Source: Luidia sarsii
Taxonomy: Eukaryota > Echinodermata > Asteroidea > Paxillosida > Luidiidae
Length of the DNA stretch: 64,000 nt
Direction of reading: 5' to 3'
NCBI GenBank assembly: GCA_949987565.1
Contig: OX465120.1
Location: 6,338,587-6,402,586 of the forward strand
Shown here: piece by piece, positions 45,378 through 54,719 of the stretch
Layout of the letters: each line of letters begins with the position of its first letter
How positions within the stretch are numbered: the first letter of the stretch is position 1
Translations under genes and position numbers: made by a program
Notes under the pieces: model-generated
What the model saw: the letters and a program-made list of their open reading frames with translations, nothing else
Database searches by the model: none
Told to the model about the DNA's origin: nothing

Positions 45378-45462
45378 TTAGATGCCTGTGGTATTATAAC
45401 GAGTAAGATAAATAATGACCGAAGCCTAAGCCCGAGCCTAAGCCTTCGTTTCGAAAACGGCC
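45227..45462. mobile_element. MITE, 236 bp, about 42-bp inverted repeats
   Basis: GGCCGTTTTCGAAATGAAGG at 45,227 is inverted at the right end (CCTTCGTTTCGAAAACGGCC, to 45,462), and the matching continues through CTCGGGCTCAGGCTTC. There is no transposase. The second segmental copy retains only the left 151 bp. Confidence 0.85.
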
Positions 45463-45510
45463 ATAAATAACCTATAGACGGACAACAGCAGGCGCTAGAC
45501 TGTAATTTAA

Positions 45511-45670
45511 CACTATGAATCTGAACACCGTGAAAATGCAGTTTCGCCGTGAAATCACCGTGAGCGATTTTTCTCACGGCAAGTTAAGCCCTTTTTCACG
45601 GCGTGAACTGGGTGACCTTACAGAAGAACAGCTCACGGTATTTTCACGGTGTTTTCATCGTGCACAAGCC
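45511..45670. repeat. Related end of the CACTATGAA-type MITE with TTTTCACGG repeats
   Basis: AACACTATGAATCTGAACAC followed by CGTGAAAATG and several TTTTCACGG / CCGTGAAA words resembles the terminus at 61,850. The family assignment is by resemblance. Confidence 0.45.
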
Positions 45671-45699
45671 CAGCTCCATTTCGAGACAATCATGATAAT

Positions 45700-47600
45700 G
45701 TTAAATAGCCCAGGGATTTTTGTCACGCCTAATTGACTTCTGGACTGCCGACCGTGTGCCAGACTAACCACAGACACCCCCCCTCCCCTCCATATCCAGC
45801 CCAGGTCACCGACAAGCCTTGCTGGTATGGTATATATACCATTGGGCCATACGCATGCTAACTCCCTGCAATAACCATCACGCAGTGTTCCACGCGTACC
45901 ATGTACTGATAAGGATGGTCGCGGCCCCCCACGAGCAGATAAACCGCCTTGCCCGCTGTGTGAGAATGTTCACGTCATGTGGGGGCGATTAGTCTTGGTT
46001 CAAGACTTCTGTTTTGACACTCATTACCGATTTGACGCACGATCTGGGTGTGTTCACCCGGGATAAGCTTAACACTTTCCGTTTAATTCTGTAAACGGTT
46101 AGATTGTTATAATTAAGGTTAGGCTTGGGCGGTTTTTAGATTGTTTTAGATTTTGACTTGGAGACGGTTTTTCGGTTTAGTTTTTTTAAAAACCGTGAAA
46201 TTTTAACCACCTATGTCTTGTCCTTTATATGAGTTAAAGATGCAAATGTTTTGTGTCATAAATTTAAGGCATTTGCCGACCAAATCTGCTCTCAAAACGT
46301 TGAGGCTGTTCGTGTGGCGTGGTGCGAGATTGCCGTCCAGTAGACTCAACCAGGACGTGCGCAATGAATAGTTAATAGTAGACTTCCACCAGTCGGTCCA
46401 GTCCTTACACACTTGTTTTCTAAGAAATAAACTAGCCTAATGTTTATTACAGGTTACCAGCTTCTCCGTCAACAGAAGTTTTGACGTTCCTCATAAGAAA
46501 TGTGTTTCCTAGAATTCCAGAAAAAATGAGAAGGGATTGTCAGTCATTTGTTGAGATATCGGAAGTTCAAAATTGCATGTTATTTTTGCAAAATCGCTCC
46601 GTACGGTCGCGCGCAGTACGTAATAATTATAATGCATGGTATACGGTACGTAGTAGAGCCCAAACAGCGGAGAAAAAACAGGCAAACTCGCGTTTTTCGA
46701 CCGCTGAGCGCACCGGCCCTGTAAAACTGTAACTGTAAGCATCGTCCAAATCAGTCGATATTAAACTAAGATTGAAGTCTGCATTCTCCTCTTTAGATCC
46801 ACACCACTGTCAATATTAAAGACAAAGGAACTTACTATAACTTATAAACGATTAATGTACATTCAATTTATTCAAACCGGTTATCACCGATTTCCCTTTG
46901 CGCGCGACGTTAGCAAGGTTGCGAAGTCTAGAACTGGTTTCCGCCTCTAGGAAACGCCATAGCTATACTGAAGGATCACTGGGCCGAAACCAGACTACGC
47001 GCAGCAACGTGACATGACACAAATCTTTGCACACATGCACAGTGGACGTGCACAGTGGCCGCAAACCACCACGACTCGTACTCACGAGGCACTTTTCAAG
47101 TTTTCAAAACAGTCTGCATAGATTTCAGGAAGAGGCAGTAATCAACTATAGCGCGGAGAGGAGAGGCATGCTTTGGAATTATCGTTTAGTTTTCTCAACA
47201 ATTTTGTAACTAATGCGATCCAAACGAAAATCAACCATGCATTAATAATTATATTGGACGCGATAAACCCAATTTATAGTGCTGCGTGATAAATATACTT
47301 AATTGTACCAGATATATGAACACCATTTGGATCGGGAGAGCATACATTAAGTTGTATCTCCACGAGAGTTTCAACATGGAGGATCGTTTCAAGTAGACCC
47401 TAACCCGAGACACAAAACTGGCAACATTATTTTGTAGAGACCTAGGCCTATGTGGCAAAATAATATTAAGGCTAGAACTATAGAGAAGAGAAAAAGAACA
47501 ACTTGGAAAATCGATTATCAGCCTTTTTGACAATTATGTGCATGGTGTGTAGTCTAATGTTCAGTACAACGACATACCCTTTTACCATTCTGGAGTGAAA
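45700..47600. other. Non-coding, nothing recognised
   Basis: Short frames only (for example 46,203-46,412 minus), with no conserved domain. Confidence 0.4.
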
Positions 47601-47608
47601 AATGCATC

Positions 47609-48429
47609 CCTTCAAGGATCGAAACTTCAGACCCTCTAAATTATATGGCACTTTGGCAGTTTGCAACATTTTCGACTTTATTGTACTATTTTTATATTTT
47701 TTTTTTGCATGTCGTTCAGGGCTACTGTCTTTCTTGTTTGAGGTGTAAGATGAATATCGCAATTGAGATACATATTCCCCACAGACTAAGGGTGCAGAAT
47801 AGTAAATAGAGCTCCCATTAAACACTGAACAAAAACACCCACTTTCAAAGCCAATTATCCCATGCCCAAATGTCTCTCAGTTCTTGAAGCTATACTTAAA
47901 ACTATAGTTTGGAGCTTCATCTCTCAGATTCTTTTCAATTTTAGTGCTCTTAGCCGATTACATTTTTTTGCTAATTACCCGCAGAAAAAAACACCCCCAA
48001 AATGTGTAGCCGTCCAAGCCGAATTTCTGCAAGGATTTTGGGATGAACCCCTCCCCTTCCACAGCCAAATAGGGTCACATTTAAAGCCAGATATTGTCCA
48101 AATTACATACCAAATTGAAGAGTGAACCCCCAGGTTGTCCTAAGCTTCACTTGTTCTACAATGTATCAGTTACTTAACCTCCAAAGACCCCTTATTAAAA
48201 AAAGTTGTGGGTACACACTTTATGATAATCAGCTAGGCGGAGCCATATCTTGGATGGATTTTGTGTGCTGCTAATTAAGGCCGTTTTCGAAATGAAGGCT
48301 GAGGCTCGGGCTCAGGCTTCTTCTCCGTCTGACAAAACCTGACAATCCAGGTCGTGGTTTGTTTCCGAAAGTTTGTTGGCTTGATGGGTACAGAGTATTC
48401 ACCAAGAAACTGGGGCCAAACGCTTGTTT
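47609..48429. repeat. Segmental duplication, copy 2 (about 820 bp)
   Basis: Matches 44,555-45,377. The right breakpoint at 48,430 falls inside MITE sequence on one side and inside PLE reverse transcriptase coding sequence on the other. Confidence 0.92.
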
Positions 48430-48985
48430 GGGTGCGTTCTATCAGTGTGGGGTCATGCATGAGTCTTTCCTTAGTTAACAAACAGGCCTCGCCTGTGGGG
48501 ACATTGGTGAATTGGGAAACTACATCGAAGCGGACCAGCAAATCAGTGTGAGTTTCTTAGTGATGTCGACGAAGTGGGTAGAGTTGGCGACGAAATGTGT
48601 AGATTGACCCACCGAGGGTTTGAGTAATTTGGCTAAATATTGGGCGGTGTTTTACGTGGGGGAACCTCTAGAGGCAACGATGGGGCGAAGTGGGGCATCT
48701 GGTTGGTGGATCTTCGGTTGCCCGAAGAACCTGGGGCAGACGGAACTGGAGGGTCTAAGGGCAAGGCTTGCCATGTGTAGGATGTAGTGCGACCGCCGGT
48801 TCCGAACAGGATCATGGAGACATAAGCCGGGAGGGATGATGTTGGAGTCGCGGCAACGCTTGAGGAAGGTCAGGTTGTTGATGAGTTTCGAACGACGGAT
48901 GGACGTGCGTTCGAAATCCCTGACCAGGTTGATGGCCAGCTCTCCGTAGAGCGAGAATAAATGAGACTTAAGGCTTTGCATGGTG
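48430..48985 (-). pseudogene. Penelope-like element RT fragment of a second lineage
   Basis: On the minus strand: LKSHLFSLYGELAINLVRDF, then LTFLKRCRDSNIIPPGLCLH, FGQPKIHQPDAPLRPIVASR and GSPT, and after a frame change VRFDVVSQFTNVPTGEACLL (motif A) and TKERLMHDPTLIERTQ. The order and the KxHxPxxPLRPIVSSxGSPT box are PLE-type, but the sequence differs from the plus-strand family (ITSIDVVSxYTNI there, VRFDVVSxFTNVPT here). It is cut at 48,430 by the duplicated segment. Its own upstream hammerhead is at 49,076-49,115. Confidence 0.82.
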
Positions 48986-49075
48986 GGTGAATCAATATAG
49001 GAAGGTTTGCGGTGAACACCATGTATCAGGTCTCTTAAAGGAAGAGGTATGGTTCTGAAAAGAACCTGAGGGTAA

Positions 49076-49115
49076 CTCGACGTTTCGACCAGTATGCTCT
49101 GTCCGTCATCAGGAG
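49076..49115 (-). ncRNA. Canonical hammerhead ribozyme motif in PLE terminal repeat
   Basis: On the minus strand: stem I CTC, core CTGATGA, an extra C, imperfect stem II GGACAG-AGCATA-CTGGTC, then GAAAC, GTC cleavage triplet and stem I return GAG. All invariant core positions are present. Helix III is two base pairs (AC/GU) with no loop, as in minimal PLE hammerheads thought to work as dimers. It lies just upstream of the PLE ORF on the same strand, where the element's terminal repeat is expected. Confidence 0.8.
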
Positions 49116-49252
49116 AATGTCTTGTGATCGGTGGTGGAACTCCTTATGTACCGGTGGTCGCTGGGGCGGGAAGGCGGGAAAGATAATCCTCTGGGGAGGA
49201 TTATCCTAAGGGGGGCTTAGGTCACTGAGGTGGGAAGGCGGGAAAACCCTAG

Positions 49253-49355
49253 GGAATAACTTGGACCCTTACAATCGCCTTTTTTTTTATTTTGCGGAGG
49301 TCGAAAGGGCGATTGTAAGGTAGGCTACTCGGACTAACCTTCAACCAAGGATAAC
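49253..49355. repeat. Diverged copy of the GTCCGAGTAACTTGGACCC MITE
   Basis: TAACTTGGACCCTTACAATC and GCGATTGTAAGG flank a T-rich centre, as in the element at 51,772-51,894. The right end ACTCGGAC is retained. Confidence 0.65.
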
Positions 49356-49980
49356 CAGAGAAGGCTACCGGAAAAATAGCGTTACAGACCATTTTGCCCA
49401 CACCGGATGCGAAAATAGACTGGTTGGCTGTCCCACGGCCACGCTACGTGTAATCATACATGTACTGGTTTCCTATAGCAGTACTATATGTATCAATGCA
49501 CATATCAATGCAAATATTGTAAAGATGACATCTTAAGTGATCAAAAGAGACCTCTTTTTGGAGCAACCCTCTTCAATGGAATTCAGCTTGATTAGCAATT
49601 TCTCTATATGATTTTTTAGGAGAAAATTGTAATTAAAAAATTAATGAGTTAAGAAAAGGATAGCCACAATAACAAAACACACTTCTGTAGTTCTTAATAC
49701 AGTATGTATAGTTCATTTATTTATTTTTGTCATTATAGATATAGACATACTGAACAGGAATTACAAAAACCAGTGCATGATTGATTTGTAGTACTGTATG
49801 TCAGTTGGTAATGAGTTCTCAAGTGAACAAATTACCGGTACTGCTTATACAGAGCACATTGTATTTGAATGAGTTGGTTCTATGAGTTGGTTGAAAGTCT
49901 ACAGACATTTAGTATTTCCATTTGGTCATTGAAACTTATTTTTCACGTCAAGGTGTTAGTCTAAGACACTCGTTAACATT
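49356..49980. other. Non-coding, AT-rich, nothing recognised
   Basis: No supported feature was found. Confidence 0.4.
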
Positions 49981-49984
49981 ATCT

Positions 49985-50145
49985 CAAAATTCAGCGGGCC
50001 TGACGTTTCTATCCTAGCAGGACATTTCTCAAAGGCAGAGTCACTCTGCCTGTTAGAAAGATCCTGCTAGGATAAAAATGTCAGCCCCACTATAGTACAA
50101 GATTTGCATATTGGTAATTTTAGTCAGTAAGTAGTTTGCAACGTA
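49985..50145. repeat. Tail-to-tail PLE terminal repeats (second palindrome)
   Basis: The reverse tail GGGCCTGACGTTTCTATCCT...TTTCTCAAAGGCAGAG is followed by forward CTCTGCCTGTTAGAAAGATC, CTGCTAGGATAAAAATGTCA, then TTTTAGTCAGTAAGTAGTTT and GCAAC. This is the same layout as 43,283-43,435 but more diverged on the right arm. Confidence 0.85.
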
Positions 50146-50771
50146 ACATTATCACAAAATGAAATATGCAGTATGCAGAACTCTCCAAGAATAAATATTC
50201 TTTATCAGTTCATGTAATACACAAGAATGTTGCAGAACTTTATCAAAGAATTTATGTTCTTTATCGGTATTCGGTAATACATATAAATATTCCAAACGGG
50301 TTACTAACTAAAATAACCAAAAATAAATGCATATCTCAAAAATAAACGGGTCCTGAAATTCTTTATCAGTAGTTGGTATTGGTTTCAAAGAACATCCTCA
50401 CAATTCTCATAGTTTGGACCGTGTTGTTCCACCTTTGATGTCCCTCACAGGTTATAAATTTCATGCACAATTGCACATGTAATGTATAGCATTACAATTG
50501 TACATACATTTCAAAATGTGTGCAATATTTGGCAATCCAAGTGTAAATATAAATAGTTTCAACTCAATTCCATCTTTTGGGAGAACCGCCAAATTTGTTG
50601 TTACATCACATTTAAATGAAAGTGTTTCAGATCATCAAAATGTTGCAAGTAAGGGCGACAGGACAGTGACAAGGAGCTTCGGTAGTTTCGATAGCCACAT
50701 AATTTCCTGTCCAATTCGTAGCTGCATGTTGATTACATCTTCACCGAATACTTTGTAGCCTTCTGCATGAG

Positions 50772-51519
50772 TCAAGAAGATGCTGCGACCTCCCCTAAAA
50801 ACATCAAATTAGAATACACAGTGGGTAATACTACCAATACACACTATTTTTCGGACATTAAGTAAACATTTCTGGATTTTGTGTCATCTCACAAGGTGGT
50901 TTTACAGCATAATTATGCACACAAGGATTAATAGAGATCAATTGAATTAGCAGGGCACATCAAGACACTAGTTTGTATCATTGCGGTACTTACTTCGCAA
51001 GAAGTGTTTGACTTCCTTGTGGACTGTGCCAGGCTGCTTGTCTGTTGGTGCTGACACTTCCATTTCATCCTCCTCCAGAACTCTCTTCTTTGCTAAACGT
51101 TTCTCACCCTACAATTGAATAAAAATGAAATATTTGACAATCTTAAGGACAGAATTATATTCACAGGACCGCGGTAATACCTGTTTTAATTTTGTTTTTA
51201 GTAGTTTCAAAACCGTTACTTATCAGAAGCAAATGATCACAACACTGGCTGGCCTAAGCCAGGGAAATGGCCAAGGCCTAGTCCCACTTACTGGGTCGTT
51301 AGGAGCTCCTCTTTAATGATTTTTTATTCATCCGTCGCTCTAACGTCCCACTCTAAGTAATATAGTAAAACATAAATCAAAGGCTGGATTCTACACGTGG
51401 TACTTTAGCGGTACTTACGATGAATCTTTGGATTGCAATACCGACAAAATTTCTCGTATGTCGGCATTTGACAGTGGTTAAAAACTCAATACGTTTGTAC
51501 ACGAGGCCAAGATGGATAT
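50772..51519 (-). CDS. Possible three-exon 3' end of an unidentified gene
   Basis: Three exons can be joined in frame on the minus strand. Exon 1 is about 51,519-51,419 (acceptor weak; ends VGIAIQRFI; donor GTAAGTACC). Exon 2 is 51,108-50,994 (acceptor TTGTAG; GEKRLAKKRVLEEDEMEVSA then PTDKQPGTVHKEVKHFLR; donor GTAAGTACC). The terminal exon is 50,794-50,772 (acceptor TTTTTAG; REVAASS, stop). The charged C-terminus with KKRVLEEDEME looks like a nuclear or RNA-binding protein tail, but I do not recognise the family. Strong splice sites and phase agreement support it; short exons and the weak first acceptor count against it. The product is unknown. Confidence 0.33.
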
Positions 51520-51771
51520 CTCATCATAGGTAGTAATGAGCCCACAAACACATACAAAACACATTAGACGAAGACTGGGAACTCGATTCATGTTTTACTA
51601 CATTACTTAGCGTTGGACAGATAAATAAAAAATTGTTAAAGAGGAGCTCCTTACGGCCCAGTACGTAGGACTAGCTTAGGCCCTACATTTCAAATAAATA
51701 CAACAAAGCCAAATACAGTACCACTACTGTACTCACTACTCACTAGGCACTACAGACAGTTACACTGACTA

Positions 51772-51894
51772 GTCCGAGTAACTTGGACCCTTACAATCGC
51801 TTTTTTTATTTTGAGGGGGTCCGGCAATCGCCCGACCCTCTAAAAATCAGAAATTTAAAAAAAATGTGATTGTAAGAGTCCAAGTTACTCGGAC
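51772..51894. mobile_element. 123-bp MITE with 28-bp inverted repeats
   Basis: GTCCGAGTAACTTGGACCCT (51,772) and its inverted partner ending CAAGTTACTCGGAC (51,894). The centre is AT-rich with an internal TCGGGCGATTG-like remnant. There is no coding potential. Confidence 0.85.
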
Positions 51895-51946
51895 CATGGA
51901 GCTAAATAAGGCATGCTCGGACGAATTCGAGTCAACTCGTACCCAT

Positions 51947-52093
51947 GCAAACTCGTGCCCAACCAACTCGTACCCGCGCCAACTCGTACCCGCGCCAACT
52001 CGTACCCGCGCCAACTTGTACCCGCGCCAACTCGTACCCGCGCCAATTCGTACCCGCGCCAACTCGTACCCGCACCAACTCGTGCTCGTGATT
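51947..52093. repeat. 16-bp tandem repeat, about 9 units
   Basis: The unit AACTCGTACCCGCGCC is nearly perfect in the centre, diverging at both ends (CATGCAA, CTCGTGCTCGTG). Confidence 0.92.
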
Positions 52094-52236
52094 AAGTTTG
52101 CTATTAAAATTAATAAATTAAAAGTCAAACAATTAAAGGAAAACTGACTGGGAACGTTTTTAAATTTTTTTAATAGTCAACTATTCTTTGCCGTGGTGGG
52201 GGCGCCAGTCAGAAGAATTTAACCTAGATCTGCCGT

Positions 52237-52361
52237 ATATCTCCAGGGATCTCGCCCCGCTTTCATTCGATACGCACAACAATTGTTGCAAACCTGGCTA
52301 CAGCAGTCGGGCAATTGTTTTGCGTATCGAATGAAAGCAGGGGCGAGATCCCTGGAGATAT
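52237..52361. mobile_element. Hairpin element, about 49-bp arms
   Basis: ATATCTCCAGGGATCTCGCC...TTCATTCGATACGCA (52,237-52,276) is inverted at 52,321-52,361 with one indel, and pairing continues inward through ACAACAATTG. The loop is short and includes TTGCAAACCTGGCTACAGCA. It ends 20 bp before a tRNA-like gene. Confidence 0.85.
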
Positions 52362-52381
52362 GGGACCGCCACCATCCAAAG

Positions 52382-52454
52382 GGCTGGATAGCTCAGATGG
52401 TAGAGCGCGGGTACGGTAATCCAGAGGTCTCGGGTTTGAGTCCCGGTTCAGTCA
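52382..52454 (+). tRNA. tRNA-like gene, Thr-type body with altered anticodon arm (likely pseudogene)
   Basis: This 73-nt cloverleaf has acceptor GGCTGGA pairing with TTCAGTC (seven pairs including G-U), D arm GCTC/GAGC and T arm TCGGG/CCCGG. The A box TAGCTCAGATGG is intact; the B box is GGTTTGAGTCC, one base from consensus. The anticodon arm CGGGT-ACGGTAA-TCCAG has two mismatches and C instead of U at position 33. By position the anticodon would be GGT (Thr). The good outer stems but poor anticodon stem suggest a pseudogene or a tRNA-derived SINE head. Confidence 0.55.
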
Positions 52455-52459
52455 AAGTT

Positions 52460-53160
52460 TTCTTTCAAAAAAGTAAATAATTTTGTTTGCTCCTTGGTTG
52501 TTAAAATGTGTCCATTTTGTTTCCTCGAGGCCTTCACAGACTGGATACTAGTACGTGTACTAATACCATGGCCTCCGAAAAGGAGCAGTTCCCTGTTCCG
52601 TGAGACTACGTACTTTAGTTCAGGTACTTTCGAATGGCCTAAGACTACTTTTTGCTCGCAAACAAACACGAGAAACCCGATCTCATACTATAAGTAACGT
52701 ACGTAAGTAAAATGTCTCGTTAAATTCACCCATGCTATCATGCAGACGCCAATAACCGTCTGTAACAGCTACTGTAGGAGTAGGATCAAGGACGGTATCC
52801 AAAAATAATCGGGGTGCTCACTCTCTAAATGTTACAACTTACACAGTTACACGTGAGTTAGCGGATGTCCGTGCTGTCGTTGGATATCGATTTCTCGGCT
52901 CTACCATCGAGTTTCAGCCAAGATCAGGCACAGACCACAGCTTACTGCAGCCTTGTTCCACTTATTGGGCTTGCTTGCCCATAAAAGCATTCAGGAACGG
53001 AACCCCAGGTGGAAATAACATTTCATTTCTTCACAACTTCGTCGGCAGACGACGCCATGTTTGTTGTCAACTGGGTCACAGCCACGCTCGTGGTTGGTAG
53101 TGGCGTTGTGCCATGGTTTGCGTAACGTTAACGCGGGGTTGAAGGGACCTTTGACCTCCT
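52460..53160. other. Upstream region of the reductase gene, no gene recognised
   Basis: The minus strand has AACATGGCGTCGTCTGCCGA at about 53,057, a good start context followed by only ten codons and a stop. This might be the 5' leader of a divergent transcript, but nothing confirms it. Confidence 0.3.
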
Positions 53161-53169
53161 CCATGTGTA

Positions 53170-53222
53170 TACTAATACTAGTACTAGTACTAGTACTAGT
53201 ACTAGTACTAGTAATAGTAGTA
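53170..53222. repeat. (ACTAGT)n microsatellite
   Basis: ACTAGTACTAGTACTAGTAC is repeated about eight times, 230 bp upstream of the first coding exon of the reductase. Confidence 0.95.
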
Positions 53223-53454
53223 TTGTAGTGATACTGATAGACTCAACAGTGCCTGCCACTGCTGCAAATCCTTTGTAAACACAGGGACATGTAGCGTGTA
53301 CGTACACACATACTGTATATATTGTACAGTACACACATGTACAGTACATCAGTGTAATGTTTAGTGCAATAGATTGTCGTGTGTGCTGGACTTTGTACTG
53401 AAAAACTATTCTCTCTTCCATTCCTGCACCGACTCCGCCCCTGCAGCTGCCGAG

Positions 53455-53582
53455 ATGGCGCTTCCAGCAACCTTTCGTAAACTGGTCGCTACGAAACTAA
53501 CACAGAATTTCAGGAATGCCGTCAGCATTCAGACAGTACCCATGACCAAACCAGGACCTAACGAAGTTCTTGTACGGAACAG
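53455..53582 (+). CDS. PTGR3: PTGR3/ZADH2-like zinc-binding oxidoreductase, exon 1
   Basis: First coding exon: ATG at 53,455 in the context GAGATGGCG, 128 bp, donor GTAAGT at 53,583. It encodes MALPATFRKLVATKLTQNFR and then TVPMTKPGPNEVLVRNR. The vertebrate protein has the matching KLVVTRLSPNFREAV and LLVRNRFVGVNASD. The family is the medium-chain dehydrogenase/reductase, quinone-oxidoreductase branch; the mammalian enzyme uses NADPH to reduce the double bond of 15-keto-prostaglandins and locates to peroxisomes. The N-terminus here is shorter than the vertebrate one and shows no clear targeting signal. Exons 1-5 join in frame with conserved phases (2, 0, 0, 0, 1). The gene runs off the right end, so the nucleotide-binding and C-terminal parts are not seen. 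Substrate is inferred from family only. Confidence 0.85.
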
Positions 53583-54152
53583 GTAAGTGTTAATGTACAT
53601 CTATGCGTATGTAAATCAGCACTAGCTCAAACTGAGAATGGGCGCTGAGAAGAGACACCGTATTTCTGCCACCGACTCTGAAATTCTGCCAATTAGCTGG
53701 CCACTGAACAGGAAATCAAATTCACAATTTCACTCGTTCAACCATGGAGCTATAGCTCCACCTGTGAATAAAGGACGCACGGGGACTTACCACATGAGCT
53801 ATAACGCTCTTAAATGGTGGCCTCCCTGCAGAAGTATGACAACAATGTATTTTGTTTACCCTGGCAGTCAAACCTGCATATAGCGGCCACCCTCGGGACC
53901 AGAGAATTTAGCCACTATTGAGAGGTGGCCTCTTTATGAAGGTTCCAACATAGACATGACTGTATGGATATGTGTCCATGTATGTTTTTTACATGTGGAC
54001 AAAATATTAGGTGCACAAATCAATGAGAGAATAAAGGGATAATGAGGACAGGCACATGATTCATTTAATATACTGTAGTAACTGTACTTTATTTGAAATG
54101 AAGATGCACATGTTATACACGTCCCCTAATTCGTTCCGTACGATGCTAACAG
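53583..54152 (+). other. Reductase intron 1
   Basis: A 570-bp GT-AG intron with no recognised element. Confidence 0.8.
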
Positions 54153-54243
54153 GTTTGTTGGAATCAATGCGAGCGACATCAATAACACAGCAGGAAGATA
54201 TAATTATTCAACGGACAAGTCAAAAATCAAACTTGGATTTGAG
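54153..54243 (+). CDS. PTGR3: PTGR3/ZADH2-like oxidoreductase, exon 2
   Basis: The exon is 91 bp, acceptor AACAG at 54,152, donor GTAGGA at 54,244. It completes the split Arg codon and encodes FVGINASDINNTAGRYNYST then KSKIKLGFE. The motif GxNxSDxNxxAGRY is the family's N-terminal catalytic-domain signature (GVNASDINYSAGRY in vertebrates). Exon 1 plus exon 2 gives exactly 73 codons. Confidence 0.88.
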
Positions 54244-54415
54244 GTAGGATTGACCATTTTATGATATCATCCCAGTGGTGTACTTGTGAGATCGTTTTCT
54301 TGCATCAGTATGCTGAATCATAATGTACAGCATGATGTCGATGTATATCTTGGCCATACCCTGTGGTTCGATCTCAGTGGTCTTTGGTGTTTCAAAGGTC
54401 TGTTCAAACAAAATA

Positions 54416-54550
54416 ATACAAAAACTGTTGCAAACTGCTCACTGACTAAAAAATAATGGTCTGCAATACATAGATCTCAAAAGTTAGCCTTTGAGAAAGG
54501 TCCTGCTAGCAGTGCTGTGATCAAAACATCAGGGTTAGGGTTAGGGTTGA
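54416..54550 (+). repeat. PLE tail joined to telomere-like TTAGGG repeats (in intron 2)
   Basis: An inverted tail piece (TTGCAAACTGCTCACTGACT, 54,440) is followed by CCTTTGAGAAAGGTCCTGCT, a disturbed stem II, ATCAAAACATC, and then AGGGTTAGGGTTAGGGTT at 54,531-54,548. Other copies read GTC-AGGCCCAC at this point, so the junction falls right after the predicted ribozyme cleavage triplet. Confidence 0.75.
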
Positions 54551-54719
54551 CCATCCACCGTTTATGTTCGGTGATCTGCGCATTCAGAAATGAACGTGGG
54601 AGAGTGCGTGAAATACGACCCATGACTGACTAATCGGACACTGCAGTGCATGCACAATGGTGTACGTACGACGTGTGCCCTGTACAGTGCCCTGAATCGC
54701 ACGCACTCAATGCGTTATT

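Noticed and set aside
50700..50793. Longer alternative terminal exon (GRSIFLTHAEGYKVFGEDVI)
   Set aside because: That frame is open for about 50 codons, but its phase does not match the preceding donor. The short in-phase ending was preferred.
53025..53057. Divergent gene start (ATGGCGTCGTC on minus)
   Set aside because: The frame stops after eleven codons and no good donor lies within it. It was kept only as a remark.
54531..54548. True telomere or chromosome end
   Set aside because: Only about three TTAGGG units, followed by ordinary sequence and further exons of the reductase gene. It is interstitial.
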